Positions 15,514 to 24,158 of a stretch of 41,969 nt of DNA are shown in pieces. The stretch spans positions 1 to 41,969 of the forward strand of contig JAFZAP010000004.1 in assembly GCA_017557185.1 (NCBI GenBank). Direction: 5' to 3'. Position 1 is the first letter of the stretch. Every line of letters begins with the position of its first letter. Origin of the DNA: Prevotella sp. Lineage in GTDB: Bacteria; Bacteroidota; Bacteroidia; Bacteroidales; Bacteroidaceae. The notes under the pieces are model-generated. The model saw nothing but the letters and a program-made list of their open reading frames with translations, searched no databases and was not told the origin of the DNA. The position numbers and the translations under genes are program-made.

Positions 15514-16974
15514 ATGAATATCTGGAAAGGTGCATACCCTCATTGCCGACTGCTGTTTGCCTCGCTGGCAACGTGGCTGGCGATGACTGCCGTTGCCTAC
15601 GACCGAACCTCAGCACAAGCTGGATTGGTGGGCGACGGACAGACGCTGAACACAACGGCGCTGCAACAAGCCATCGACCGCATCAGCGCGAAAGGAGGCG
15701 GACGGCTCACGCTCACACCTGGCACCTACCTGACAGGATGCCTGCAGCTGCGATCGGGTGTGGAGCTGCATCTCGAAAAAGGTGCCGTACTGCTGGGCAG
15801 CAGCAATCCTGATCACTACCAGCCGCTGGACATCGACGCCGCAGGCAACGACCAGCGGAACGACAACTCGCTATTGGCACTGATCGTGGCCCATCAGGCA
15901 CGGAATATCAGGCTTACGGGCGAAGGAACCATCGACGGGAACGGCCTTGCTCTGGCACTCGCCATCGACAGTTTGCATCATGCTGGCGTGCGCCCTGATC
16001 CACACTACAACCAACGGCGGATGCGACCCAGCGAGACAGCACGTCCGAAACTGCTGTTCCTGTCGGACTGCGAACATATCTCGATGACAGGACTACACCT
16101 GCGCAACAGCGCCTGCTGGGGACTTTCCTTCGACCAGTGTCGCCACATGCAGCTCCGCAACCTCGACATTCTGAACCGTGCCTACTGGAACAACGACGGC
16201 ATCGATCTGACTGACTGCAGAGACGTCGCCATCAGCCAATGCTGCATCAACTCCGCCGACGACGGCATCTGCCTGAAATCGTATCATGTGGACGGCGAGT
16301 GCAGCGACATCAGCATCAGCAAGTGTAACATCGCCACGAGTGCCAGCGCCGTGAAGTTTGGAACTGCCTCGTGGGGAGCCTTCCGCCACGTGAACATCGA
16401 CAGCATCCGCGTGCGCGATACTTTCCGCTCGGCCATCGCCATCGAGAGCGTCGACGGTGCAACAATCGACAACATCTCTGTCAGCCACATCCACGCCACC
16501 AACACGGGCAACCCCATCTTCATCAGGCTCGGCCATCGGGCAGGCCAGAAGCCGGGCTGCATCTCGAATGTCACCATCAGCGACATCAGCGTGGAAGTGC
16601 CCTTCGGGCGGCCCGACATCAACTACGACCTGCGAGGCCCCGAACCCGACTTTTTCCACAATCCGCTACCGAGCGTGATCAGTGGAATTCCCGGACACCC
16701 CATCCGCAACCTGACCATCCGCAACGCACAGCTCGTCTATCCCGGCAGGGCTTCGAAATCGATGGCGTATGTGCCGTTGAGCCGTGTGAAGGACATCCCC
16801 GAGAACATCGACCACTATCCCGAATTCACAATGTTCGGCGAATTGCCTGCCTGGGGATTCTTCATCCGACACGTCGAAGGCTTGCACCTCGAGAACATCG
16901 ACATGCGAACAGTGGAGCCCGACTATCGCGAGCCTTATGTGTTCTACGACGTCAGCAACGTGAGCACGGAGTGA
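15514..16974 (+). CDS. Glycoside hydrolase family 28 (polygalacturonase-like)
   Basis: A 486-residue right-handed beta-helix enzyme of the pectinase family. A short N-terminal export signal (hydrophobic L-L-F-A-S-L-A-T-W-L-A-M-T-A-V-A) precedes the G-D-G-Q-T-L-N-T-T-A-L-Q-Q-A-I-D pectate-lyase-like opening. Catalytic motifs near 225-255 are N-N-D-G-I-D and A-D-D-G-I-C-L-K-S, giving the three Asp residues. K-F-G-T-A-S-W-G stands where polygalacturonases have the G-H-G region, which is common in the broader Bacteroidota GH28 clades. Likely substrate is a pectic polymer or oligomer in the periplasm; exact specificity (galacturonan or rhamnogalacturonan) cannot be set. The GH94 gene follows 64 bp later on the same strand. 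Confidence 0.88.
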   Translation: MNIWKGAYPHCRLLFASLATWLAMTAVAYDRTSAQAGLVGDGQTLNTTALQQAIDRISAKGGGRLTLTPGTYLTGCLQLRSGVELHLEKGAVLLGSSNPDHYQPLDIDAAGNDQRNDNSLLALIVAHQARNIRLTGEGTIDGNGLALALAIDSLHHAGVRPDPHYNQRRMRPSETARPKLLFLSDCEHISMTGLHLRNSACWGLSFDQCRHMQLRNLDILNRAYWNNDGIDLTDCRDVAISQCCINSADDGICLKSYHVDGECSDISISKCNIATSASAVKFGTASWGAFRHVNIDSIRVRDTFRSAIAIESVDGATIDNISVSHIHATNTGNPIFIRLGHRAGQKPGCISNVTISDISVEVPFGRPDINYDLRGPEPDFFHNPLPSVISGIPGHPIRNLTIRNAQLVYPGRASKSMAYVPLSRVKDIPENIDHYPEFTMFGELPAWGFFIRHVEGLHLENIDMRTVEPDYREPYVFYDVSNVSTE

Positions 16975-16977
16975 AAT

Positions 16978-17032
16978 ACTTGGAACTAGAAACTCGAAAC
17001 TAGAAACTCGGAACTCGAAACTATAAACTTAA
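16978..17032. repeat. Tandem GAAACT-type short repeat
   Basis: About seven imperfect 7-8 bp words such as GGAACTAG, AAACTCG and AAACTAG fill the gap between the GH28 and GH94 genes. Related words occur near 4636. Confidence 0.7.
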
Positions 17033-17038
17033 AATCAT

Positions 17039-19645
17039 ATGGAACAGAAACGCTACGGTCATTTCGACGACCAACATCGTGAGTACGTAATCACCAACCC
17101 GCAAACCCCTTGGCCCTGGATCAACTATCTGGGCAATGAAGATTTCTTCTCGCTCATCTCCAATACCGCTGGAGGCTACTCGTTCTACAAGGACGCAAAG
17201 TTCCGCCGTCTGACACGCTATCGCTATAACGGCGTACCAATGGACAACGGCGGCAAGTACTTCTACATAAAGGAAGCCTCCCCTACGGGGGGAGGTTTGG
17301 AGGGGGCTCCCTGGTCCCCAGGCTGGAAGCCCTGCAAGACACCACTCGACTTCTACGAGTGCCGACACGGCATGAACTACACGCGCATCACAGGCCGCAA
17401 GGACGGCGTGGAGTGCTCGGTGCTGTTTTTCGTGCCGCTGAAGACCTGGGCCGAAGTGCAGAAGCTCACGCTGAAGAATCTCTCCGGCGAGGTGAAGCGA
17501 CTGAAGCTGTTCTCCTTCCAAGAATGGTGTTTGTGGAATGCTGCCACCGATATGGAGAACTTCCAGCGCAATTTCTCGACGGGTGAGGTGGAGATAGAGC
17601 GCAACGAAAAGTCCTCTGTCATCTATCACAAGACGGAATACAAGGAGCGCCGCAACCACTATGCCTTCTATTCGGTAAATACGGCCGTACAGGGCTTCGA
17701 CACCGACCGCGAATCGTTCGTCGGACTCTACAACGGTTTTGAGAATCCTGATTGCGTGATGGCTGGCAAGCCGAAGAACTCGGTGGCTCACGGCTGGAGC
17801 CCCATCGCCTCGCACTACATCGAGGTGGAACTGCAGCCGGGCGAACAGAAGGACTTCATCTTCGTGCTGGGATATGTGGAGAATGAGCAGGAGGAGAAAT
17901 ATGAAACCCAACCCCAACCCCTCCCGAGGGGAGTGGAGCTGGTTACCTCGTTGGGAGAGTTGGACCACACAATCATCAACAAGCGGAAGGCACACGAGAC
18001 CATCGAGCGCTTCGACAGCGTAGAGAAAGTGGATGCAGCCTTTGCCGAACTTAACAGCTATTGGGACGACCTTCTTAATATATATAAGGTATCGACAGGC
18101 AATGCAAAGCTTGATCGCATGGTGAACATCTGGAACCAATACCAGTGTATGGTGACATTCTGCATGAGCCGTTCGGCATCGTTCTTCGAGAGCGGCATCG
18201 GACGCGGCATGGGCTTCCGCGACTCCAATCAGGACCTCGTGGGCTTCGTACACCAGATTCCTGAGCGCGCCCGCCAGCGCATCATCGACATTGCTTCGAC
18301 GCAATTCCCCGACGGCGGCTGCTACCACCAGTACCAACCGCTCACGAAGCGCGGCAACAACGACATCGGCGGCGGCTTCAACGATGATCCCTGCTGGCTC
18401 ATCTTCGGCACCGTAGCGTATATCAAGGAGACAGGCGATTTCTCTATCCTCGATGAACCCGTGCCCTTCGACAACCAGCCGGGCACCGAGGTACCGCTCT
18501 TCGAGCATCTGCGCGTGTCGTTCAACCACGTCATCGAGAACCTCGGACCTCACGGCCTGCCGCTCATCGGGCGTGCCGACTGGAACGACTGTCTCAACCT
18601 GAACTGCTTCTCGTGGGATCCCAACGAAAGTTTCCAGACCACCGAGAACAAGAGCGAGGGCTCGAAGGCAGAGTCGGTGATGATTGCTGGTCTCTTCGTG
18701 GTCACCGGCCGCGACTATGTGGAACTTTGCCGCAAAATGGATGAAAGATTAAAGATGAAAGATGAAAATGCTAATAAACCTTCATCCTTCAACCCTCATC
18801 CTTCATCCTATGGAGAGGAGGCCGCCCGCGCCGAAGCTGCCATCGACAAGATGGTCGAGGCCGTGAAACAATACGGATGGGACGGCGAGTGGTTCCTGCG
18901 TGCCTACGACTTCTTCGGCAACAAGATCGGTTCCAGCGAGAACGAGGAAGGCAAGATCTTCATCGAGAGCCAGGGCTGGTGTACGATGGCCGGCATCGGA
19001 CTGGAGGAAGGAATGATCGGCAAGTCGCTCGACTCCGTGAAAAAGTACCTCGATTGCGAACACGGCATCGTGCTCAACAATCCCGCCTTCACGACTTATC
19101 ATGTGGAGATGGGTGAGATTTCCTCCTACCCCGCCGGCTATAAGGAGAATGCTGGTATCTTCTGCCATAACAACCCGTGGGTGATCATCGGTGAGACGGT
19201 GGCGGGACGCGGCGACGACGCCTGGGGACACTATGCGAAGATTCTGCCTTCCTATGTAGAGGAAGACCGCCAGACGCTACACAAGGTGGAACCCTACGTG
19301 AACTGTCAGATGGTGGCAGGTAAGGATGCGGCTCGTCCCGGCGAGGGCAAGAACTCGTGGCTCACGGGTACTGCCGCTTGGATGTGGTACACGGTGTCGC
19401 AGTACATCCTTGGCATCAAGCCCGACTACGACGGACTCCTCATCGATCCCTGTCTGCCGGCAACAGCTCGCGAATACACCGTCAGCCGCCGTTTCCGCGG
19501 AGCCGACTACGAAATCCACGTGCTCAATCCCGACGGCATTTCGAAGGGTGTGAAGGCCATCACGGTGGACGGTCGTCCCATCAATGGCAACATCGTGCCA
19601 TTCGAGACCGGTCAGCACCGTGTGGAGGTTGTCATGGGAATTTAG
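17039..19645 (+). CDS. GH94 cellobiose phosphorylase-like enzyme with three repeat insertions
   Basis: An 868-residue cytoplasmic inverting phosphorylase; cellobiose phosphorylases are usually about 810-820 residues. The start is highly characteristic: F-D-D-x-x-R-E-Y-V-I-T, then P-W-P-W-I-N-Y-L-G near 24-32 and [14 protein letters not shown] near 36. The catalytic acid lies in A-D-W-N-D-C-L-N (513-520), and [10 protein letters not shown] near 390 is a substrate-site motif. The reaction is beta-glucoside plus phosphate to glucose-1-phosphate plus glucose. Extra segments at residues about 80-91, 289-310 and 567-592 coincide with repeats at 17277, 17905 and 18738 and together explain the extra length. 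Cellobiose is the likely substrate, but a related disaccharide is possible. Confidence 0.9.
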   Translation: MEQKRYGHFDDQHREYVITNPQTPWPWINYLGNEDFFSLISNTAGGYSFYKDAKFRRLTRYRYNGVPMDNGGKYFYIKEASPTGGGLEGAPWSPGWKPCKTPLDFYECRHGMNYTRITGRKDGVECSVLFFVPLKTWAEVQKLTLKNLSGEVKRLKLFSFQEWCLWNAATDMENFQRNFSTGEVEIERNEKSSVIYHKTEYKERRNHYAFYSVNTAVQGFDTDRESFVGLYNGFENPDCVMAGKPKNSVAHGWSPIASHYIEVELQPGEQKDFIFVLGYVENEQEEKYETQPQPLPRGVELVTSLGELDHTIINKRKAHETIERFDSVEKVDAAFAELNSYWDDLLNIYKVSTGNAKLDRMVNIWNQYQCMVTFCMSRSASFFESGIGRGMGFRDSNQDLVGFVHQIPERARQRIIDIASTQFPDGGCYHQYQPLTKRGNNDIGGGFNDDPCWLIFGTVAYIKETGDFSILDEPVPFDNQPGTEVPLFEHLRVSFNHVIENLGPHGLPLIGRADWNDCLNLNCFSWDPNESFQTTENKSEGSKAESVMIAGLFVVTGRDYVELCRKMDERLKMKDENANKPSSFNPHPSSYGEEAARAEAAIDKMVEAVKQYGWDGEWFLRAYDFFGNKIGSSENEEGKIFIESQGWCTMAGIGLEEGMIGKSLDSVKKYLDCEHGIVLNNPAFTTYHVEMGEISSYPAGYKENAGIFCHNNPWVIIGETVAGRGDDAWGHYAKILPSYVEEDRQTLHKVEPYVNCQMVAGKDAARPGEGKNSWLTGTAAWMWYTVSQYILGIKPDYDGLLIDPCLPATAREYTVSRRFRGADYEIHVLNPDGISKGVKAITVDGRPINGNIVPFETGQHRVEVVMGI
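17277..17318. repeat. GC-rich palindromic repeat inside GH94 (copy 1)
   Basis: GCCTCCCCTACGGGGGGAGG followed by TTTGGAGGGGGCT. Translated as [12 protein letters not shown], placed before W-S-P-G-W-K-P. It is nearly identical in DNA and peptide to the minus-strand copy in the glutamine synthetase gene (20107-20150). Confidence 0.85.
17905..17960. repeat. GC-rich palindromic repeat inside GH94 (copy 2)
   Basis: CCCAACCCCAACCCCTCCCG followed by AGGGGAGTGGAG. Translated as [12 protein letters not shown], inserted between E-E-K-Y-E and I-I-N-K-R-K-A-H-E. Confidence 0.7.
18738..18812. repeat. GATGAA/TTCATC inverted repeat inside GH94
   Basis: GATGAAAGATTAAAGATGAA on the left and CCTTCATCCTTCAACC with CTCATCCTTCATCC on the right form an imperfect inverted repeat. 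It is translated as D-E-R-L-K-M-K-D-E followed by [10 protein letters not shown], inserted at residues 567-592. Confidence 0.75.
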
Positions 19646-19653
19646 AATAAAAG

Positions 19654-19693
19654 ATATAGGAGAGGGCCTAAAATTTTAGGCCCTCTCCTATAT
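19654..19693. terminator. Perfect 40-bp palindrome, bidirectional terminator
   Basis: Arms of 20 bp (ATATAGGAGAGGGCCTAAAA and its exact complement) meet with no spacer, between the convergent GH94 and glutamine synthetase stop codons. T-rich tracts follow on both strands, so it should end transcription from both sides. Confidence 0.9.
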
Positions 19694-19711
19694 TATTACC
19701 TTTAGCAAGGC

Positions 19712-21280
19712 TTATCCGCAGTGGAAATACTGCTGCACGAGCTGTGAGATCTTCTTCGGGCTGTCGCTGATATCGGCACGCAAAGTGCGGTCACCGAAGG
19801 CACGCAGCTGGGCGATGATACCGTCGATCATAGTCGGCGAGAACACACCGTGAGCCTCGAAGGCGGCGCGCTGCTTCTCCAGACAGTCGGCCGAAGCCTC
19901 GCAGGAGTCGGGCAGCTGAGCCAGCGTGGCGAGCTTATCGGCGTTGGCGGCATCGTGAATGTTCACATCAACATAGTTCTTCTCGGCAACCTCGAGTGCA
20001 TGCTCCATCTCGAAACCGTGACGGCAGGCAACACAGAGGCCGGCCAACAGCTGATAGATGTCGGCAGAGCCGTCGGGTGAGCGCATCTCGACGGTCTGCT
20101 TCTGAGAGGAAGCCCCTTCCAAACCTCCCCCCATAGGGGAGGCTTTTTCCTCTCCCATCCCTACGGGGGTGGGTCCCTCATTGGCCAACCGGCTCATATC
20201 GGTCTTTGCAGTCCAGCCCAGCGGAACACGCACGAGCACGGAACGGTTGCGGTCGCCCCAGCAGACATTCGTCGGAGCTTCCTGATGCGGCACGAGGCGG
20301 AAGTAGCTCGTGGGGTTCTTGTTGCCGAAAGCAGTGATACTCGGAGCTAAGTCCATCATGCCTGCAATCATGCGAAGGGCATCGTCAGAGAGCGGCGTGC
20401 CGAACTGCGGGCGGGGTTGGTCAGTGAGCATCATGTTGCGACCGTTCTTCACAATACGCATGTGGACATGCAAACCTGAGCCAGCCTTGCCTGTTGTGAT
20501 CTTCGGAGCGAATGTCACGTTCAGCCCTTCACGCCAAGCGAGGTTACGGATCACCCACTTCGCAATCATCAGCTGGTCGGCAGCATCGCACACGGGAACA
20601 GGCAGGAACTCAATCTCGTTCTGCTCATAGACAAGGCCGTCCTGCTCGAAGTTGCCCACTTCGCTGTGACCATACTTGATCTGTCCGCCCGTCTGAGCGA
20701 TGTAGTGCATGCAGCGAGTGCGGAAGTCGTTGGTCTTGGCATAGGGAGCACTCTCGTGATAGCCGCGCTGGTCGATGGCGGGATAGACACCCTCAGCAGG
20801 TTTGATGACGTAGTACTCCAGTTCGCCCATCGCCTCGTAGTCCATACCCGTGACCTCGCGGAAGGCCTTTGCAGCACGACGAAGTGTTTGCTCGGGCGAC
20901 GATGCCAGCGGCTGACCGTCCTTGTCGAAGTAGGAACAAAGCAGACAGAGCGTGGGAATCTCCGAGAACGGGTCAACGAAGGCCGTCGAGTAGCGCGGCA
21001 GAACATAGAGGTCGCTGGCCGAAGCCTGAATGAACGAGAACAAGCTCGAACCGTCAACACGCTCGCCACATGTCAGGATGGTGTTCAGGTAGGCGAGGTC
21101 GCTGATCACGAAGTTCAGCGTCTTCAACTTCCCATCGCCACCGGGATACATGAAGTTCACCATCTTGATGCTGTTCTCCTCGATGAAGCGAATAATGTCT
21201 TGTTTTGTAAACTCTTGCGGCATCTTCTGCAGGTATGCCACCACGCGATTGGCGTTCAACGCCAGACGATCGTTTTCCAT
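19712..21280 (-). CDS. Glutamine synthetase with in-frame repeat insertion
   Basis: A 522-residue glutamine synthetase that makes glutamine from glutamate, ammonia and ATP in the cytoplasm. Motifs include M-G-E-L-E-Y-Y (metal site, about 151-157), G-S-G-L-H-V-H-M (268-274), N-P-T-S-Y-F-R-L-V-P (322-331), W-G-D-R-N-R-S for ATP/Arg sites (341-347) and V-E-M-R-S-P-D-G-S-A-D near 397. The beta-grasp N-terminal domain places it with type I-like enzymes rather than the 700-residue type III. Residues about 367-395 interrupt the continuous segment M-S-R-L-A-N...Q-K-Q-T-V-E-M-R and are encoded by two adjacent GC-rich repeats. The insert is close to the active-site arginine/flap region. Divergent from the MNT/HEPN pair. 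Confidence 0.9.
   Translation of the reverse strand: MENDRLALNANRVVAYLQKMPQEFTKQDIIRFIEENSIKMVNFMYPGGDGKLKTLNFVISDLAYLNTILTCGERVDGSSLFSFIQASASDLYVLPRYSTAFVDPFSEIPTLCLLCSYFDKDGQPLASSPEQTLRRAAKAFREVTGMDYEAMGELEYYVIKPAEGVYPAIDQRGYHESAPYAKTNDFRTRCMHYIAQTGGQIKYGHSEVGNFEQDGLVYEQNEIEFLPVPVCDAADQLMIAKWVIRNLAWREGLNVTFAPKITTGKAGSGLHVHMRIVKNGRNMMLTDQPRPQFGTPLSDDALRMIAGMMDLAPSITAFGNKNPTSYFRLVPHQEAPTNVCWGDRNRSVLVRVPLGWTAKTDMSRLANEGPTPVGMGEEKASPMGGGLEGASSQKQTVEMRSPDGSADIYQLLAGLCVACRHGFEMEHALEVAEKNYVDVNIHDAANADKLATLAQLPDSCEASADCLEKQRAAFEAHGVFSPTMIDGIIAQLRAFGDRTLRADISDSPKKISQLVQQYFHCG
20107..20182. repeat. Two adjacent GC-rich palindromes inside the glutamine synthetase gene
   Basis: First palindrome: AGCCCCTTCCAAACCTCCCC with its GGGGAGGCT end. 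Second: CTCCCATCCCTACGGGGGTG. On the minus strand they read G-P-T-P-V-G-M-G-E-E-K-A-S-P-M-G-G-G-L-E in frame. The first matches the GH94 copy at 17277. Confidence 0.85.
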
Positions 21281-21332
21281 GTTGTTTTGTCTTTATCTTG
21301 GGTTAGTACTAATTCACCTGCGAAAGTACTAT

Positions 21333-21364
21333 TTTTTTCCCAAATTACCAAAAAAATAACAAAA
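21333..21364 (-). promoter_or_regulatory. Glutamine synthetase promoter
   Basis: On the minus strand TTTG, about 20 bp, then TACTTTCG, roughly 50 bp before the start. The -7 box deviates by one base from TAnnTTTG. It overlaps the divergent MNT promoter region. Confidence 0.45.
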
Positions 21365-21366
21365 GA

Positions 21367-21398
21367 TTTGGGTAATTCGGCAGAAGTTCGTATTTTTG
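21367..21398 (+). promoter_or_regulatory. MNT/HEPN promoter
   Basis: TTTG (21367-21370), a 20-bp gap and TATTTTTG (21391-21398), 14 bp before the MNT start codon. A consensus promoter with a short leader. Confidence 0.75.
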
Positions 21399-21412
21399 CA
21401 AAAAAGTTAAGA

Positions 21413-21706
21413 ATGAGTAAGGAACAATACATCGACATCCTGAAACTCTGCCGCAACACATTGCTGCATGATTACGGAATCACATCGCTTCGCATGTTTG
21501 GCTCAACAGCAAGAGGAGAGAACCACGAAGGAAGCGATATTGATTTGTATGTGGATACCTTAACTCCCAACCCATTCCTGCTCATGGATGCAAAGGATTT
21601 CCTCGAACAGAAAACAGGAAGTTCGGTCGACATTATCCGTAATCATAAGAATCTCAATCCCCGTCTGCGAAGAAGAATTGAAAGAGATGCCATCGTTATC
21701 TATTGA
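21413..21706 (+). CDS. mntA: MNT-type nucleotidyltransferase antitoxin
   Basis: A 97-residue minimal nucleotidyltransferase. The catalytic signature G-S-T-A-R-G at 30-35 is followed by S-D-I-D-L-Y-V-D at 41-48, which supplies the metal-binding Asp pair; V-D-I-I near 72 is the likely third acidic position. In type VII toxin-antitoxin systems, MntA proteins add AMP to a Tyr of the partner HEPN toxin and silence it. The frame is open upstream into the glutamine synthetase antisense strand, but the ATG at 21413 matches the family and the promoter. It overlaps the HEPN gene by 20 bp, so the two are translationally coupled. Confidence 0.88.
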   Translation: MSKEQYIDILKLCRNTLLHDYGITSLRMFGSTARGENHEGSDIDLYVDTLTPNPFLLMDAKDFLEQKTGSSVDIIRNHKNLNPRLRRRIERDAIVIY

Positions 21707-22088
21707 AAACCAATCACTTGCTCTCGACATTCTCACTGACATCTTGTCCGCCATCGAGAAATTGCAAGACCGAACGAAATCTATTCGCTCTGTCGATGAT
21801 TTCTTGGGGTCGTCTGACGGGATGATTCTTCTCGATGCTACCTGCATGCTACTCATTGCCATTGGTGAGAGCCTGAAGAATCTTGATAAAGTGACCAATG
21901 GTGAACTTCTGCCCACGTATCCATCAGTGCCGTGGAAACGCGTGAAGGGTCTTCGAGACATCATCTCTCACCACTATTTTGATATTGATGCCGATCAAAT
22001 ATTATGGATTGTCGTCAATGAACTATCCCCTTTAAAAACTGCTATTGAGTATTTCATTAGCCAATTCTCAGCTGAAGAATCAGACTAA
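21687..22088 (+). CDS. hepT: HEPN-type toxin (HepT-like, DUF86)
   Basis: A 133-residue helical HEPN protein. The RX4HXY motif is intact (Arg90, His95, Tyr97 in L-R-D-I-I-S-H-H-Y-F): Arg and His are RNase residues and Tyr is the residue modified by MntA in studied HepT/MntA pairs. The start at 21687 (M-P-S-L-S-I-E-N) lies inside the mntA 3' end; a longer frame from 21588 would overlap mntA more and is less likely. The stop codon directly abuts the convergent GntR gene with no gap. Expected role is a growth-arresting or phage-defence RNase held in check by MntA. Confidence 0.87.
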   Translation: MPSLSIENQSLALDILTDILSAIEKLQDRTKSIRSVDDFLGSSDGMILLDATCMLLIAIGESLKNLDKVTNGELLPTYPSVPWKRVKGLRDIISHHYFDIDADQILWIVVNELSPLKTAIEYFISQFSAEESD

Positions 22089-22457
22089 TCATTGTTTTGA
22101 TTCCTGATACTCCTCCCACGCCTCGCTGACATCGTCGATGGTCAGTCCAAGCAGGTCGAGACGGTGCAGGAAGTCGGGCATCTCGCGCTGCAGGAATTCC
22201 TTCTTGCGGGCAGCCAGAATCTTCCTCTTCGCACCCTTCGCCACCTGCATGCCGATGCCGCGCTGCTGCAGAAGGATGTCGTCGCGCTGCAACACCTCGA
22301 AGGCACGCAGGGCGGTGTTGGTGTTCACCTCGTATTCGGCGGCCAGTTCGCGAACACTGGGCACGCGGTCGCCCTCGCGGTAGCGGTCGGCGAGGATGTC
22401 ATCGCAGAGTCGTTCGGCAATCTTCACGAAGATGGCCTTATCGCTGTAGTAAATCAT
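22089..22457 (-). CDS. GntR family regulator, YtrA type
   Basis: A 122-residue regulator. It has an N-terminal winged helix (R-V-P-S-V-R-E-L-A-A-E-Y-E-V-N-T-N-T-A-L-R-A-F, about 31-53) and only a short helical tail, as in the YtrA subfamily that controls ABC exporters. Last gene of an operon: its start overlaps the permease stop by 4 bp. The inverted repeat 24159-24180, right after the -7 box of the operon promoter, is a good candidate operator for self-control; the inducing signal is unknown. Confidence 0.85.
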   Translation of the reverse strand: MIYYSDKAIFVKIAERLCDDILADRYREGDRVPSVRELAAEYEVNTNTALRAFEVLQRDDILLQQRGIGMQVAKGAKRKILAARKKEFLQREMPDFLHRLDLLGLTIDDVSEAWEEYQESKQ

Positions 22458-23230
22458 AGGCGGGTGAGTTTATTTGAGACAACTTGTGCGCGGCAGAAGC
22501 AGCGGTAGGCGAGCCAATAGTTCAGCAGAGAAAGTGTCATGATGATGCCAAAAGTGACACCCATGATGGCCTCTTCGCTCAGGTTGCTTACCCTGACGAA
22601 AATGGCGAAGATACTTATGCAGACGAAAAGCACAGGAATCGCCCACAGCCACCCGTGACGGCGGAAGAGCAAGCCGAACAGCGTGAACAGCGACCAAGGC
22701 CAAAGGGCAAAGGCCATTGCGAACACAATTACAGAGAGGGCATTGAAAATGGTGCCCAGACCCGTTACCTGAAGACCAGCTATGACCCAATGGCCCGGGA
22801 ATATCTGATATCGCAAGATGTATTCGAGAGGCCAGTTATCATCGAAGAACAGCGGGATGCTGGAGATGACATTCACGGTGAGTCGGGCTGCCAGCGCCAA
22901 CACGTAGATGCCGAGGGTAGCATAGACGACGCGCGTGAGGAACTTCGTCATGTTGCTGGCGGGCAAGGCAAGCAGCGTGATCGCTGTCTGTTTCTTCTCC
23001 AAAGCCACGAACATGCGTGATGTGCAGATGAGTATAAACCCCCAGAAGATCCATTCGTCGTTGAGAACCCAGAGAATGCCGCCTATTTCCTCTATCGAGA
23101 ATATGCGACATAAGAAGAAGAAAAGCACGGTCTTGAAAAGATAGATGGCAACGAGCCCGAGATAGAGACGCAGGTATAGTTTCTTCTCGGTGCGCCAGTA
23201 GTAGCTGATGAGTTTCTTGATGGTTTCCAT
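22454..23230 (-). CDS. ABC transporter-associated membrane protein
   Basis: A 258-residue integral membrane protein with about six hydrophobic segments (around 25-42, 58-75, 100-120, 152-175, 190-210 and 218-238) and no recognised catalytic motif. Position between an ABC ATPase and a YtrA-type regulator indicates it is the permease subunit of that transporter, probably an ABC-2-like exporter. Begins 5 bp after the ATPase stop. Substrate unknown; such cassettes often answer to envelope stress or antimicrobial compounds. Confidence 0.7.
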   Translation of the reverse strand: METIKKLISYYWRTEKKLYLRLYLGLVAIYLFKTVLFFFLCRIFSIEEIGGILWVLNDEWIFWGFILICTSRMFVALEKKQTAITLLALPASNMTKFLTRVVYATLGIYVLALAARLTVNVISSIPLFFDDNWPLEYILRYQIFPGHWVIAGLQVTGLGTIFNALSVIVFAMAFALWPWSLFTLFGLLFRRHGWLWAIPVLFVCISIFAIFVRVSNLSEEAIMGVTFGIIMTLSLLNYWLAYRCFCRAQVVSNKLTRL

Positions 23231-23235
23231 AATTG

Positions 23236-24099
23236 TTATTTGTTGGTGTCGGTCAGTTTGTTTCCACTATTCACTATAAACTTTCTACTCTGCACAGCAG
23301 CATAGAGCAGTTCGAGGTTCATAGGCGTCTCTTCGTCGTCGGGACGGCGAGGGGCAATGGCGGCATAGCCGTTTGGTGTGCGCTCGCTGTAGAGAGCCTC
23401 TGCGGGCGGCTCGGCTTCGCAGGTGAAGGAAAAATGTTCGGTAAGATGCGGTACCATCGCATCGCACAGAACCTCCGAGGTGCCGCCGTCGTTGCTCAGA
23501 ATGAGCACGTGGTCGAGCAGTTGTTCCACATCGTGCACCTGGTGGGTGGCGATGATGATGGTTCGCTCATCGGTCATGTTCATAGCGATCACCTTGCGGA
23601 ACTGCTTCTTCGACTGGATGTCGAGGCCGTTGGTAGGCTCGTCCATCAGCAAGTAGCGGGTGCCGCAGGCCAGAGCGAACGCGATGAGCACTTTCTTCTT
23701 CTGCCCCATCGAGAGCCTGCTGATATGGAGCGATGCAGGCAGGCCGAACTCCTGCAGACACTGGTTGAACACATCGCGGGAGAAGCGCGGATAGAACGGG
23801 CTGTAGATAGTCACGTAGTCGGCAAGCGTCATCGATGGCAACTCGAACTCCTCGGGCACGATGTATAGTTCCTGCAGCAACGACTGTTGCCGACGCGAGG
23901 CATCTTTTCCGTCCACCGTCACCTGTCCAGTGAGAGGATGGAGCAGCCCCATGAATAAATAAATTAAGGTGGACTTGCCTGATCCGTTTGGTCCCAGCAG
24001 GCCGTAGATGCGACCTGCTTGCAGCTCCAGGTTGAACTCCTCGAACACATTCGGCTGGTCGCTCGCATAGCGGAATGTTACGTCTTTTAGTTGAATCAT
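23236..24099 (-). CDS. ABC transporter ATP-binding protein
   Basis: A 287-residue ATPase with Walker A G-P-N-G-S-G-K-S-T near residue 37, a degenerate signature L-S-M-G-Q-K-K-K near 132, Walker B Y-L-L-M-D-E-P-T-N-G-L-D near 152 and the switch histidine in A-T-H-Q near 184. The resemblance to the ABC-2 (DrrA/CcmA) class and the G-Q-K-K-K signature fit export ATPases paired with YtrA regulators. First gene of the operon. The C-terminal 60 residues are variable. Confidence 0.88.
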   Translation of the reverse strand: MIQLKDVTFRYASDQPNVFEEFNLELQAGRIYGLLGPNGSGKSTLIYLFMGLLHPLTGQVTVDGKDASRRQQSLLQELYIVPEEFELPSMTLADYVTIYSPFYPRFSRDVFNQCLQEFGLPASLHISRLSMGQKKKVLIAFALACGTRYLLMDEPTNGLDIQSKKQFRKVIAMNMTDERTIIIATHQVHDVEQLLDHVLILSNDGGTSEVLCDAMVPHLTEHFSFTCEAEPPAEALYSERTPNGYAAIAPRRPDDEETPMNLELLYAAVQSRKFIVNSGNKLTDTNK

Positions 24100-24158
24100 A
24101 ACTTCATTTGTTGGTTGTTATAAACTATGAACATATTACTTGAAACTCAATAACTTAA

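Noticed and set aside
17021-18553. 510-residue minus-strand open frame
   Set aside because: Antisense to GH94, with no domain signal.
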